Below, one piece after another: positions 1 to 11,818 of a stretch of 64,000 nt of DNA (position 1 is the first letter of the stretch; the number at the start of each line of letters is the position of its first letter). The stretch comes from Viola odorata (taxonomy: Eukaryota > Streptophyta > Magnoliopsida > Malpighiales > Violaceae): the NCBI GenBank assembly GCA_963691705.1, contig OY829539.1, forward strand, positions 58,688,327-58,752,326, read 5' to 3'. The translations under genes and the position numbers were made by a program. The notes beneath the pieces were generated by a model. The model made no database searches and was not told the origin of the DNA. It saw only the letters and a program-made list of their open reading frames with translations.

Positions 1-961
1 AGATAGATACAAACCTAAAAAGTGAAATTAATCAGAGAAAACAGTTTCCTTGTTGCTGAACTTAGGAAATAGCACAAGCTAATATAAACGACAAACAAAG
101 AAACAAAGAAACAACTAAGCCTGCATACAGAAACTCACAAAGGTAGTCTATAGCTTATCGCGAGTTTTGCTTTGTCTTACAGAATAATAACAATCTTCGA
201 TACCATAATTCTCATTGTTTCATGCATGCCCCATAATATCACCTTCCTTCTTAAATTAAGCATACAGAGAATGTAAAGGAAACTGGTGAGAAAAATTACT
301 ATTCCAGTACTAAACTGTAAAGCGGACTCAGATGTTGAACACCTTTCTTAATCTACTCCAGAATGAATTTATCTTGCCTATCAATTGCAAACTAAATGAT
401 CACCGCCCCATTTCTGGAAGGAGAAAGTTTAATGATTTGATCTTCTGAGAATGGTAATAGAAACTATTCCAGGTTAGAGATTTGGATAAATTGTATCCAT
501 AAAAATGGAAAGCTCAATTCTATGCCAATATCAACCTCAATACAAAACTATCTCATGAAAGGATCACATCATCCCAAATCAACCGTACAAATCTAAATAA
601 ACCAACCAAATTCCATAAATCTACACTGAGAAGGACCATCCTTTTGACAGAATCCATCAATTTAACAACAGAAGCACAAAATGTAAAGCATCAGGATTTA
701 ATTTAAGCAGTCAAACAATACCAAACAGCCACAACCATAGTTGCAATTAAAATAAGATAATGCCACAAAGATGTTATCAATGAACCTCTTATAACCATCA
801 GATCTAATGCCACACCTCTTAAATCAAAACAAACACAAACAGTCCTACAATGATCACTACGGCGACGCACAAATTCTAAATCAAACACCATAATTCCTCA
901 ATCAAAATAAGCCAAAACAACCACCAAATTAATTGGAAAAACAACTTAAATTGAGACTCAC
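1..961 (-). other. Probable first intron of the TBC gene
   Basis: No credible coding segment was seen on either strand. The adjoining exon ends in a good donor (GTGAGT read on the minus strand at 961-956), so this AT-rich stretch is most simply intron 1 of the TBC-domain gene. The conserved next block of the family (the part after QIDH) was looked for on the minus strand and is not here, so the following exon must lie left of the window. Confidence 0.6.
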
Positions 962-1453
962 ATGATCAATCTGCCGCGTAGCTGGTGTAACCTTCCCTTC
1001 AACAGCTATAGTCAAATCATTGTAATAGCTCTCAGGCACTGTAGACTTCTTCTTTGCAGCCCCAGACAGCGAGAACCAAATTTTAGGCCTAAGCACAGGA
1101 GGTATGCCTTTCCTTATAAGCCTCCTCAAAGTGATGGCATTAGCCAAAGTAGAAAACTTGAGGGAAGATTTCAATGCAATCCCTTCAGCTATTGAAGAGA
1201 CTTGGGGCTGCAGATACCAATTAGCACCTTTGCTGGCCTCTAATGCCCACCACACCCTCCCTTGTTTCCTTACCTTTTCTCTAACCTCATTCAATATATT
1301 AACATCATCCACATTGCCTTCAACAGTAAACCCATAAAGGTCTTGGAATTTGACTACTAAATTTGCCCTCCTTGAATGGATGCTTGGCCTCAAGATTGGG
1401 ATTTCAGATTGGAACTGTATCCCATGCTCTCTTTTGGTATGTGTTGTGTACAT
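962..1453 (-). CDS. TBC (Rab-GAP) domain protein, first coding exon (partial gene)
   Basis: The exon encodes 164 residues from an ATG at 1453 to a donor after the codons for QIDH. The segment RRANLVVKFQDLYGFTVEG and, later, RKGIPPVLRPKIWFSLSGAA are characteristic of the N-terminal half of plant TBC domain proteins; the second opens the TBC fold (R-x-G-I-P-x-x-x-R-x-x-x-W). Family members stimulate GTP hydrolysis by Rab GTPases in vesicle traffic. The catalytic Arg and Gln fingers lie further into the domain and are outside this window, so activity cannot be judged. The start is the first ATG of the open frame and is followed directly by the conserved block. The downstream exons lie left of position 1. 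Identification is confident at family level; the exact paralogue is not. Confidence 0.85.
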
Positions 1454-2300
1454 GGCTTGTCTTTTTTCTTCTTTTGATAGATGGATCAGAAAAAAAGGAA
1501 GTGGGTGAAGGAGGAAGCTTTCTATCTCTCAATAGTGAAAAAAAAAACCACAAGCTTGGAAATAGTCAATTCTTGAAGCTCAAAATATTGGATTTCTTAT
1601 GTATAAAAACAATAACAACAAAGAAAGTAAAAACCTTGCAATTGAATTGGCCTAAAATGGGTACTTACAGACAAAATTTTGAAAAAATGAAAAAACACAC
1701 ACCTCTATCCTAATAAATAAGAACCAAAATTCTGAAAGATGATGATAAAATACCAAAAAGGTAAACTTTACCGTTTCTGATGGTGCTCTTACATATATTG
1801 ATACAGAAATACAGAGAACCAGAAAAGGAAAAGTTGATCTCTAACCAGAGAAAAATGAGAAGCAAAACCCTGAAAGCAGATCTTCCCAGTAATGCATATA
1901 CAGAAAGAGAGGAGATGAGGAAAAAGAGAGAAATGGTATTGAATTATTAGAAGAAAAAAAAGGAGAGCAGAGAAAGAAGAAAGACCCGTTTTTTGAGGGT
2001 AGTAATTTACAGCTTGAAGGATTGAGGACCAACAGCGAAAAATAGCGAAAATGCAATGTGGGCGCAGGGCAGAGGTGGACTTGTATGAAGCAGGAGCAAC
2101 GAGGGGGGGGGGACTGAAAAAGAGAGGGATGAGACTGTAAAGGTTTTTAATTTTGTGGGTCTGGTTTATAATTTCTGGATCTTGTTTTAAATTACTTTCC
2201 ATAGTTGTTTTTTTTTGGAACGTTGAGGAGACTAACAAGTAACAACAATTTATTCAGTTAATGGAACGTTGGAACTGTTTAAAATTGTTAAAAGTCCGTT
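1454..2300 (-). promoter_or_regulatory. 5' leader and promoter region of the TBC gene
   Basis: No conserved coding sequence was seen. On the minus strand the stretch is rich in pyrimidine runs, typical of a plant 5' leader, and may hold a leader intron. A run of ten G lies at 2103-2112 on the plus strand. The short open frames here are low-complexity and look non-coding. No TATA box could be assigned with confidence. Confidence 0.35.
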
Positions 2301-3614
2301 GTTACTTAAAATGACTAACATACCCTTCAATATGAAGGCTGGTTTTTGTCCTGGATAGTCAATTCCCCTCCTTTAATGGTGACAATGATTTATTAGTACC
2401 ATTTACTAGGACCACCATTTGCTGCTCTTTTTTTATATAAAAATAAAAATAAAAATAATAAAAAATGAAGCTGATTTTAGTTTTGTAAACTAGTAAGTTG
2501 TTTGTTTAAGAATGTCTAATAATATATCCTAAAAAATATATGTATGTTATGACACTAACAAAGCCTTTTATTTTTTAAAATTATTATGCGGGTTAACTAG
2601 ATCTGATTGGATTGAGTCACTAATCTAGTAAGTTGAGTTAAGGTTAAAGCTTCTTGCCAAGTTACGATGAAAACTCATTCTAAGTTTTTTATTTATTTAT
2701 TTTTTGATATAAATAAGAATTTTTATTCTTATTTTTACTAGTACGGTATGAAGAGTGTGAAAAAATGGTGTGATATTTTCTCTCAAATTCTATCTCGATC
2801 ATCTTAGTTCATTTTGTCGAAATATGTTGTACCATCTTTGTTGATTAAAATTAAAAAATAAATTGAACTATCATTTTTCTTATTTTTCTGAGAATTGAGT
2901 TTAGTGGGTCTTATTAGATTCAACAAAATTTACTTTGATTTGAAATATCATTGAGGTTTTTTTTTTTTAAACATCCATCTGTGTGTGAAGTTTTCTTTAT
3001 AAGTATTTTTCTGAGTTCATAATTAACTGACGCGACATGAATTTTCGTGTAAAAAATTATTTGCTATCTGCTGTCTTGCTGTATTGTGAGCCGCACATAA
3101 TGCTGCCTTAATATTACTTGTTGTTGCCTTAGTTACTATCTTCTTAAACTCTGTACAATGATAAAAAAACGTCAATTTAATTTAGAACGAAAAGAGTATT
3201 ATTTGGATTCATATAATATAGTTTTTGATAATTTTTTTTAGTTAAAGTTAATTATATATATATATATATATAGTAACTCTATCATTAAAAAAAGTATGCT
3301 TTCATTGTTTGATACATACTGAGATTATATTCATAATCATAACCCTAAATTTCAGTTTAAACAAATAAAATGAAAAAAAGAAATGATAGCGGGATCATTA
3401 CAACTACATGGTGGATCAGCACCAATGGCAATGATTGTCCGAAGCAGTGTTGAGCTGGATGCACAAAAGGGGGCCCACTTCAGTATCACCGCGCGAAATT
3501 GAAAGGTCTCCGTGTCACGTGGATTCCATCCAGTCATCCACCTAAAAGGAAATTAAAAAAATATCTAAAAAGACGCGAAATGTAATGTAATGTGTCGGAA
3601 AAAATTTGGGTATA

Positions 3615-3713
3615 CTATGATGTAGATGATGACACGTGCCCCAAATAGTGGTAGAATACCACTATTCTTGACATTTTTTGACATGTGTCATCATCCTACA
3701 TCATGATGTAAGT
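3615..3713. repeat. Short inverted-repeat hairpin, MITE-like
   Basis: The left arm runs from the motif ATGATGTAG through GATGATGACACGTG. The right arm is its near-complement, reading CATGTGTCATCATC then CTACATCATG. An inner complementary pair (AATAGTGG / CCACTATT) completes a hairpin of about 100 bp. Such hairpins are typical of small non-autonomous DNA transposons. No target duplication was established. The left arm contains a CACGTG core. Confidence 0.55.
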
Positions 3714-6137
3714 TTTACTCGTAATGTTTGTCACAGAAGTACTGGGCCGGTACAATTGCGGGTCCCAGAGTTTTGTGATCATCCAAATCCAAGATGTTTT
3801 CACGGTCTAATTTATTAAAAACTGATTGTATACGTAGTGGCAAACAACAACCATGTCATGTATGATTCTGATCCACCAGCTACGCTGACTTTTAATATTT
3901 ATAATATGGACTATGGAGTGTATCATATGATCAAGATACAAGACCACTTCCCTCTCATCTTTTCATTAATTAAAGGAAAATAATAATAATTAAATAGTAC
4001 TTCCGCTTCAAAGCTTCAAAATTGACTACAAAACCTATTAATTCAAAAATTAGAAAAAAGTAAAAACTTCTCCCTTCCATTAAAATCAGATCAATGGAGA
4101 AAACCTCTTAATCTCGTTGGAGTTCTATCAGCTCCAAAAGGCGTTGATTTTTCTAATATGATTTTCTCTATTTTCAAAACCATACTGAAAGAATTACCAC
4201 TTTATTGAGATTAAAATTTGATAAAACTCGAACGAGATTAGCCTGACAGGAAAACAAAAAAAAATCAGATTAATGACAATAACTTACCTAGTAAAACATC
4301 ACTTTTCTCTACCTTAATTGACTCCATTTCCACAATTCTATTTTTATTTATAATATTATCAAATGATTGTTTAACTCATTAATTATTTATTGAAATCAAA
4401 ATATCGATAAAGATTTAGATTCGAGTGTCACCTTCTAACTCACTTATCCTTGCTGTTAATGGGGAAAATGGTTGAGGAGAAAGCAGCACCGCCACGCAAA
4501 GACACAAGAGAAGACGTCAAGGTGAATCAAACCAATTGTACATAAATCATGCATCAATATTGTTAGGGGGGCCCTTCCCTTGCTCTTCAGTATTATTATT
4601 ATTATTGAATACTCATCATTTTCACGATAAATAATTTTGGAACAATTATTATATATATAAAAAGTGACTATATATTTCTTACAATAATGAAATAATAAGG
4701 CAATCACATTACTGAAGAGAATCACGTGTAATATGATCATGTAAATGTCTCTAGCCTTTGGGCTGTGTAACCCTTGCTGGGCTAGGCCCAAATTAAGAAA
4801 AAAACTTGTCGTGGAAATGGAAGATTTATTCAGTAAACTGTAAAAGATTTTCTCTACTGTTTCTTTTCCACTTTAATGCAGAATTGTGGTAGGAAGTGGA
4901 CTTTGGGCCTTCAATCATTTTTATTTGAGTGGGTCGAAGTTGGATAACACATGGGCTTTTCACCATAAGACCCATTTAAGGCCCAGTATGTACGTGTATG
5001 TCAAAAACAGGAGCACAATTCACATTCTTGATAATCGCCTCATTAACTTTTCACGGCAATATTCATGTTCATGTCGTTGAAAATTCAAAGTCCATCACGA
5101 CCAATTGATTGAACCAAAGCAAATGTTGACAATTTATTTAGAACTTATAAAAAAAGGAAAATTGAAATTAAGTTAAATAAAATCACCTAATCTTCTGTTC
5201 CTCTCTTCTTTACTTGTCTTCTAAGCAAATCTAGTGATTTTGATAAGGTATGAGGTGAAGGCTGGGATCTATTGAAACCAATATACTGTTAATGACAGAG
5301 TTTATATTTCTGTTAAATAGAAAAATAAAACTCTGTTCAGATGGCAAGCTGATGGTTTTTTCTAGCTACTACTGTCATGATGGTCAACAAGCATTTTTGT
5401 GCCTCGGGCGTAATGCTAGCCGTATATTTTTGAAATAGTCTTAATTAGACGTTTTGTGGTGGTGGGTGGAAGTTCAAGTCCATGAAAACGACACTGGATG
5501 AGAGAAAAAATGCTATATGTTTATGCTTAAATCCAATTCTGATGTATATAATATATATGCTAGCTAGCTGCTGGAAAATTAATGGAAGAAAAAAATTAAT
5601 AAGTGGTTGACACAAGTCTTTTTTTAATCTTCAATGTAGGATGAGTTTTCATACTTAAAAGAGAAATTTTAGCTCTTTGAAGAATCATACTTAAACAACT
5701 AATATAGTCTTAATAGAAAAGTGTAATTCACATGCAATTACCAAAGGAAAAAAGAAAATGTAGTAACACTAAACTATAAAAGAAGGTAGGTTCATTAATC
5801 TGCCTTAAAAAAATTAAAGAGTACATAATTAAAGAGTAACTAATTAAGAACAAACAATTAAGATTGATTAAGAAAATAAAGAAAAATAAAAGAAAGAAAA
5901 TTCAAGAAACAAATTAATGAAAAAAGATGATGTGAAACTTTGCCTGGCCTTCCCATGTACGCCGCTAACTCTTTTCAGCTGCCTTGCCTGCCTGCCTGCC
6001 TGCTCCGGTGAATTCTCCACCGGCCGGGACCAAATTAAACCTCTTTTTAATTAGCTCATGAAAATTAGTAACCCAAAAGAAAGAACCTCAAGAACATATA
6101 GGAAATCCTGTAATCAATTATTATACTTAATCATGAT

Positions 6138-6174
6138 CTTCTTCTTCTTCTTCTTCTTCTTCTTCTTCTTCTTC
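6138..6174. repeat. (CTT)n microsatellite
   Basis: About twelve uninterrupted CTT units, interrupted at 6175 by a G and followed by further CTT-like sequence. On the minus strand it reads as a Glu run inside an open frame that has no other gene-like property. Confidence 0.9.
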
Positions 6175-7633
6175 GTCTTCTTGACAATGGCCATCAATGC
6201 TTCTCCTCTTCTTCTTGAGTAAAGAAAAGAAAAGAAACTGAAAGATATGTAAAGACGCGTGTTGTCTTGGGCTCAACACGAAGCAAGAATATAAAAAGGA
6301 AGAAAGAAAGAGAGAGAGAGAGGTAGAAGCAGAAGAAATGAAGGGGTGTTTGTTCCCAAGAAGATGACGAGAGGATTTCCCGTTAATGTTAATGCAACAC
6401 TTGTTATTATTAATCATGGATCGAACTTATGATTAACATCTCATCGTTATAATATTAAAAATCGAACTTATAATTAACGTCATAAGAAAAACGGCACCAA
6501 TATATATTAATCAGTTGAATTATAACTTCATATTTCTTATTATTATTTTAATTTTGTAGAAGTAAATTTTAATTAATTTTTGGTAGAATAAATGGGACAA
6601 TACTAGTAACTTCTAAGTTGGCATTTTTTGTTTCACATCTTGTTTTCCACCTCTTTGTCTTCCCCCCCTTATTACAACAACAGTCAATGCCTGCCTGCTC
6701 CGTTACTCTTTCTTTATTTTTGCAATTTTTTCAGTCTTTTGATCTCACCACAAAATGGCCTTGATTTAGGGAACAAAAGAATCTCTTCCTTGTAGTAGTA
6801 GGGGCCTGCTTTATATATATGTTTATTAATAGTAATATTAATTAATGTTTAGCCATATGAATTAACAGTGGACAAATTCTTCACTACTCGACCATAATAA
6901 AATTCATAACAAACAATTAATTTATATACAATGATTGAATTCAAATCAACAATTTTTAATTTATAATTTTAAATATCGAACTTCTTACACCGATTAGCCG
7001 TTACCACGGTTGAGTATGCAGTGTATTCATATGTTTTTGTGTCCCCTATCTAATGATTTGGTTGTCTTAGTACTGGATGGGAGTAGCAAGGGTGAAATAT
7101 TCTGTTCAGATGTAGAATCAATTGACCTAATTGTCTATCGTGTTGATAATTAATCCCTGAATTAATCAAATATTTAGTACTATAATATGCCTCAGCAGCG
7201 TATCAAAGTATATAATATTCGTTAAACAATATGTAAATACATACATATACGGACAACAATTTGAGTCTAATTAGTAATTAGACGCTACGCAGATTTAAAG
7301 GTTGCGATCCAACGCAATCATAGATCAATGTTTCTTATACAGAAGAAAATAAAGTATAAAATATTTGCACAAAGACGTACAAAGTTAAATAATATCGCGA
7401 TGCTTGATTAGACCAACTATTTTTACTCCTTAATTTTAGAAATAATATGATTTTTACTTTTAGTTATCGAACTTCACTCGAGAAAAAGAGATTCCTGATT
7501 TTTTGGAGTAAAATGATTCTTATTGGATTCATGAGAGACTCTTTTTTTTCACAATTATTTTTTTTCTTTTTCTTTTTTGAGAAAATGTTCGTTACATAGA
7601 AAATAGAAATATATTTATTTAGAAAACTCATAT

Positions 7634-7715
7634 CGTTACATATTACATGGATACACAAAAGTGCGAAAGCATCAAAGTTCGTTAAATATTACATAGATAC
7701 ATAGAAGTGCCAAAG
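7634..7715. repeat. Local tandem duplication of about 45 bp
   Basis: Two imperfect copies follow each other, both of the form CGTTA-x-ATATTACAT-x-GATACA followed by AGTGC-x-AAAGC. They are separated by a few bases and differ at several positions. No coding role is apparent. Confidence 0.5.
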
Positions 7716-7855
7716 CTTTAGGGGTCAACTCCAAGCGATGTAACTAGAGCCATACTATGTATGACATGCTCGGTACTTCTGCATTATATCCACGTAAATG
7801 CAATTATTTATATATTTAACTTATTCTCATAACATATTCATTTAAAGATTTTACT

Positions 7856-8814
7856 TTACCACTCTCCGTCACTACCACTCTCTCCTCCCCCACTACCGCC
7901 ACCACCTCCTTTGCCACCTCCTCCGCCACTACTACCTCCACCGCTACCACTTCCTCCACCACTGCTTCCTCCGCCATGACCACCACCTCTCCCTCCACTA
8001 CCCTTTCCTCCGCTACCACCTCCTCCGCCATGACCCGCACCGGTGCCTCCTCCTCCTCCATGGCCACCGCCACTACCACCTCCTCCGCCGTGACCTCCAC
8101 CACTACCACCTCCTCCACCATGGCTGCCACCACTTCCTCCACCACTACCGTGGCCGCCACTGCTTCCTCCTCCATGACCACCACTACTTCCACCTCCTCC
8201 GCCTTGGCCACCACCGCTTCCTCCTCCATGACCACCACCACTTCCTACGCCACCACTGCTTCCACCTCCTTTGCCTTGGCCTCCACCACCTCCTCCGCTA
8301 CCGCTTCCTCCACCACCACTTCCTCCTCCTCCATGCCCCCCACCGCTACCACCTCCTCCGCCGTGGCCGCCTCCACTACCACCTCCCCCTCCGTGGCCGC
8401 TTCCACCACCACTTCCTCCTCCACCGTGGCCGCCGCCACTACCACCTCCTCCTCCGTGACCTCCACCACTGCTACCTCCACCACCACTTCCTCCGCCGCT
8501 GCTACCACCTCCTCCGCCACTACTTCCTCCGCCACCACTTCCTCCACCGCTACTACCACCTCCCCCGCCGTGGCTGCCCCCACTACCACCTCCTCCTCCG
8601 TGGCCGCCACTACTGCTCCCTCCACCACCACTTCCTCCACCGCTGCTACCACCTCCTCCGCCGTGGCCGCCCCCACTACCACCTCCTCCACTACCACCTC
8701 CTGCACCGTGGCCGCCGCCACCACCGCTCCCTCCACTTCCACTTCCTCCACCGCCACCTCCACCTCCACCATGACCACCATGGTTGTCAATGCTTTCTTT
8801 CTTGTTTACTTCCT
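7856..8814 (-). CDS. Long Gly-Gly-X exon of a glycine-rich cell-wall-type protein
   Basis: The frame encodes 318 residues: a short charged start (EEVNKKESIDNHGGHGG), then about 290 residues almost wholly of GGGGGSGGGHGGG-type repeats, ending GESGSDGEW and a TAA stop. The composition is that of class I glycine-rich structural proteins. There is no signal peptide and no good ATG. The codons begin right after a strong acceptor (T-rich tract then TTTATGTAG at 8822-8815), so this is a 3' terminal exon, not a whole gene. Its phase fits two upstream donors of the neighbouring gene: the end of exon 1 (9691) or a donor overlapping that gene's stop codon (9032/9031). The joined proteins would have 352 or 416 residues. 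It could also be a decayed duplicate that lost its first exon. Reading frame certain; gene structure uncertain. Confidence 0.7.
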
Positions 8815-9026
8815 CTACATAAATCAAAATAATTACATTAGCATTATCAATTTGAAACTCTAAAGTAACAACGTAGTCGTTTCACCACTTAGAAGAAACT
8901 CTAATTAATATTTTACATGCTAAAAATGTATAATATATATAATACGTAGGATCACACGACTCTAAATACGTCTAAACACTGATTAGTATACATAATTAAA
9001 TAAAGATAAAAGTGAAAGTGTATATA

Positions 9027-9790
9027 CTAACGTTTTTTAGAGTTGGATTGATCTGCGAGGAGGGTGGCCTCTTGGGCATCCCTGCAACACCTTTGGCATC
9101 CATAACTCCCACGATAGCAACAACCATAACGACAATATCCACCTCGACCACCACTGCCGCCACTGCCACCGCCAGCTTGTGCGGTACCGATGCTTCCTTC
9201 CTTCGCTTCTTCGGCCACGTTCACTGGAGTACAAATACATGTATAATTAATTGAAATTAGAATTTAGTAAAATATGTCAATGTTTTTTAGTTATTATGCA
9301 GATAACATAATTGCAAACCTTTACTTTACAATTTACATTTTCTTTTCTAAAAAAAGAATTTACTTATCATTTTTACTCATATAGACATAACATACTTTAT
9401 TTTTATATAAAAAAAAACCTATGATTTGCGTAATGGTTAAAAGAAGCAAGAAGTGTTAACATATATATTTTAAAAGAAGAAAAAAAGGCTACAAAATAAA
9501 CATTTTTTAATAAGAAATAGAGAGAACACTGTAAAAGTATTTGATATAAAGGATGATTAATTAGAAGATAAATTTAAAATTTTATGGGGAACAAAATATT
9601 GAAATATCATACTATGTAAAATTACAAGGACTAATTTGTAAACCAACATTCCATCTCTCCTATGAGAAATGAACAATTAGATATACGAACCATCTTTTGA
9701 TGTGTCATCATGAATTACTCTCACGGCCGAAGAGACGAGAACTGCTGCAAAAAGAAGACCTAACAGAAAGAAAGCTTTGAACCTCGTCAT
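9027..9790 (-). CDS. Secreted glycine-rich protein with Cys-rich C-terminal domain (GRP copy 1)
   Basis: Two exons, 9691-9790 and 9027-9223, give a 98-residue protein; the donor follows GATG and the acceptor is CTCCAG, joined in phase 1. Residues 1 to about 23 ([20 protein letters not shown]) are a clear signal peptide. A short Gly/Ser-rich linker follows, then the Cys-rich block [17 protein letters not shown], and a charged tail ending SNSKKR. This architecture is that of class II GRPs related to legume CORA and Arabidopsis GRP3, which are secreted to the wall and often induced by ABA, cold or drought; AtGRP3 binds a wall-associated kinase. ABRE and DRE motifs upstream agree with stress control. 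A donor-like GTTAGT overlaps the last codons and could extend the gene into the Gly-rich exon at 7856-8814. Confidence 0.85.
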
Positions 9791-9832
9791 TTTCACTATC
9801 TTTTGTGCTTTAGACATCGATCATTTGGTCGT

Positions 9833-9945
9833 TATTTATAAAGGTGGAGGACCGGTGCTTGCTACTAGAAAAAAAACCCAGAAAATGGAAAGAAAAGAAA
9901 GAACCGACACTGCTTATTAAATCTCTGGCGTCATGAGCACGTGGG
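9833..9945 (-). promoter_or_regulatory. Promoter of GRP copy 1: TATA box, DRE core and ABRE/G-box
   Basis: A TATAAATA box (minus strand, 9840-9833) lies 43 bp upstream of the ATG. An ACCGAC core (plus orientation, 9903-9908) matches the DRE/CRT element bound by DREB/CBF factors. A CACGTGG element at 9939-9945 matches the ABRE/G-box bound by bZIP factors. The motifs are read directly; their activity is inferred. Confidence 0.6.
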
Positions 9946-9949
9946 GATA

Positions 9950-11310
9950 TTTGTTCGGAGTTGAGAGAATAGTTTGGCTCTTAGTTTGCAATTTATAAGG
10001 TTTTTTTGTCTTTTTTTTTTCTTCTTCTAATGTTTCGGTACGTGTATTAAGTTCAAGATGCATGCCACCACACATGCACTTGTTTGTCAAGATTTACCCC
10101 AATGTATGTTCACACACTCGAGTCGAGTCCATGACTTCAAAGCCATTGTAAGATTTTACCAACGGAAACCAACACCTATATTCGAGTATCATCGGATTGT
10201 AAAAAGTGCCGTTACCTTAACTTAATTTGCTTCATTCTGTGAATTCAAATTCGAAACATAATAAAAATTTGCTTATAGAATTGTTAGAAAAATAATCAAT
10301 CAACATATTTTATATTTTACCTTATCAAGGGTATATATTTATAAATTTTTAAAATTTCAAAGGGTCAATTAACCCCACTCAAGCATACCTTCCTTTGTCC
10401 CTGACTCAAGCATACCTTTTGTCCCTGATTATATTAAATTTTCTTTTCATTTATTTTTCTATGTAGGTTTTTAGTTCGCAAATTCTAATAAAAAAAAATT
10501 CGATCTCCATTTGTAACAATTGCTCAAAAATAAGTTCTTAATTTTTTCGTACTCTTTTTTTGTCTCTTTGAGTGTCATCTCTATTCATTTTGAATAGGAA
10601 ATCAATTACGTTCGAGTATTATTGAGTATTATAAAAATGACTCTCTCCCCACATAATTTTTTCTATTTCTCATATTGGAACATGTAACATATGTTCTAGG
10701 ATTGACTACTCACTTGTTCAATCACTACCAATGTGTCATGTTTTCATACTCTAAATGAGTTATCACTGTACTTGCTAGATGGTTGAGGTAAAATTGTTTC
10801 GAACGTTTATGCGAGGACACAGCAACTCATGGTGGCGACGTGGTGGAGCGATGGCAAGACAACAAACGGAAGAAACTAACCTCTGCACCTGAAAATCCGG
10901 AGGAAAAAAACGTACGTTGCTATCTAACAAAAATAATAAATTTCATTGAAACACCAACGCCATTGATCACCGACGCAATCCTCATCTTACGACTGCTTCT
11001 CTTCTCTTCTCTTCTCTTCTCTTCTTTGGAGTATATATATATATATATATGCTCCGTCCGCCAAACCCAGAAGGTGTTTGATATAGTTAATCTATATCAT
11101 ATATTCATAATCGACTCTTTGCGTCACTGTAACTCCCATTAGATGAGATTTATTTTAGAGATGTGACATTTAACAAAAAAATTATTTTTAATAGATGGAG
11201 GTGAAATTCGAACATTTAATTTTAAAATTATGTTTGAATCTTGTACATCATCATCAAATTCTCTCTTTCTTTTTTCTTTTACAACTATCAACGAGCGCAA
11301 ATAATTATCT
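9950..11310. other. Intergenic region, no gene recognised
   Basis: AT-rich DNA upstream of GRP copy 1. A block at about 10030-10090 is alike to sequence at 19703-19765 (see the GRP remnant). A CTCTT repeat (about 10998-11022) is followed by a short TA run (about 11032-11051). The open frame at 10840-11142 is interrupted by these simple repeats and shows no domain. Confidence 0.5.
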
Positions 11311-11490
11311 TTTTATTTTTTTATTTTTTTTAATAAACTGAAATTTTATTAAAGAGAAAAGGAGTGATGAAGCACATGACGAAACAAGCAACCTCGCACT
11401 CAACCAGACGCAGCGCAAGCCACTGCACAGCAGCAGACTCAACACACTACAACGAAACAAGACAAAACGAACAAGGAGACACCCCACCAG
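11311..11490 (-). mobile_element. 5'-truncated LINE 3' end (minus strand)
   Basis: On the plus strand the stretch starts with a T-rich run, then TTTTTTTAATAAACTGAAA, which closely matches the start of the large LINE's 3' end at 13551 (TTTTTTTAATAGGCTGAAA). A GC-richer tract without an open frame follows, as in the LINE 3' untranslated region. It reads as a short truncated insertion of a related element. No target duplication was established. Confidence 0.5.
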
Positions 11491-11818
11491 AGTATAATTT
11501 CGTCCGAGTGTTATGTTAATAAATATTTATATTCTTTAGTTATACAAAAGTAGAAAAAAAGAAGAAAAATGATAATATTGATTTATAGTAGGTTCATACA
11601 TGCAAGCATGGTACCCGCGCTTTCAAGCTTTATGTAAGGTCACACATGTAACAAATTTAAAGTAGAATTTGACCCAGAAAACTTTAAATCTGAGCTACAT
11701 AGTATTTCTAAATTCATTAAATTAGAATTAATGATGTTCTTATTTAATTGGTTTATAAAGGAGATAAGTATTTCTAATAAATAATTTCTCCACAAAAAAA
11801 TTGAATCTAAAAATTCTT

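Larger units (their letters stand above)
2301..7855. other. AT-rich intergenic region, no gene recognised
   Basis: All open frames are short and without recognisable domains. The region holds a TA run (about 3250-3272), an inverted-repeat hairpin (3615-3713), a CTT microsatellite (6138-6174) and a small local duplication (7634-7715). A minus-strand frame at 3352-3537 lies in GC-richer DNA but matches nothing I recognise. Confidence 0.5.

Noticed and set aside
3352..3537. Minus-strand frame in a GC-richer patch
   Set aside because: It looked coding-like by composition, but matches no family I know and has no splice or start context. The patch may be promoter-like or an old gene fragment.
6127..6417. 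Minus-strand frame ending in a Glu run
   Set aside because: The Glu run comes from the CTT repeat; the rest is compositionally biased and has no domain or clear signal peptide.
7976..8863. Plus-strand 295-residue Thr/Ser-rich open frame
   Set aside because: It is the antisense reading of the Gly-Gly-X exon. Its composition follows from GGX codons on the other strand, and the acceptor and flanks fit the minus strand only. The Val/Glu-rich minus-strand frames are shifted readings of the same repeat.
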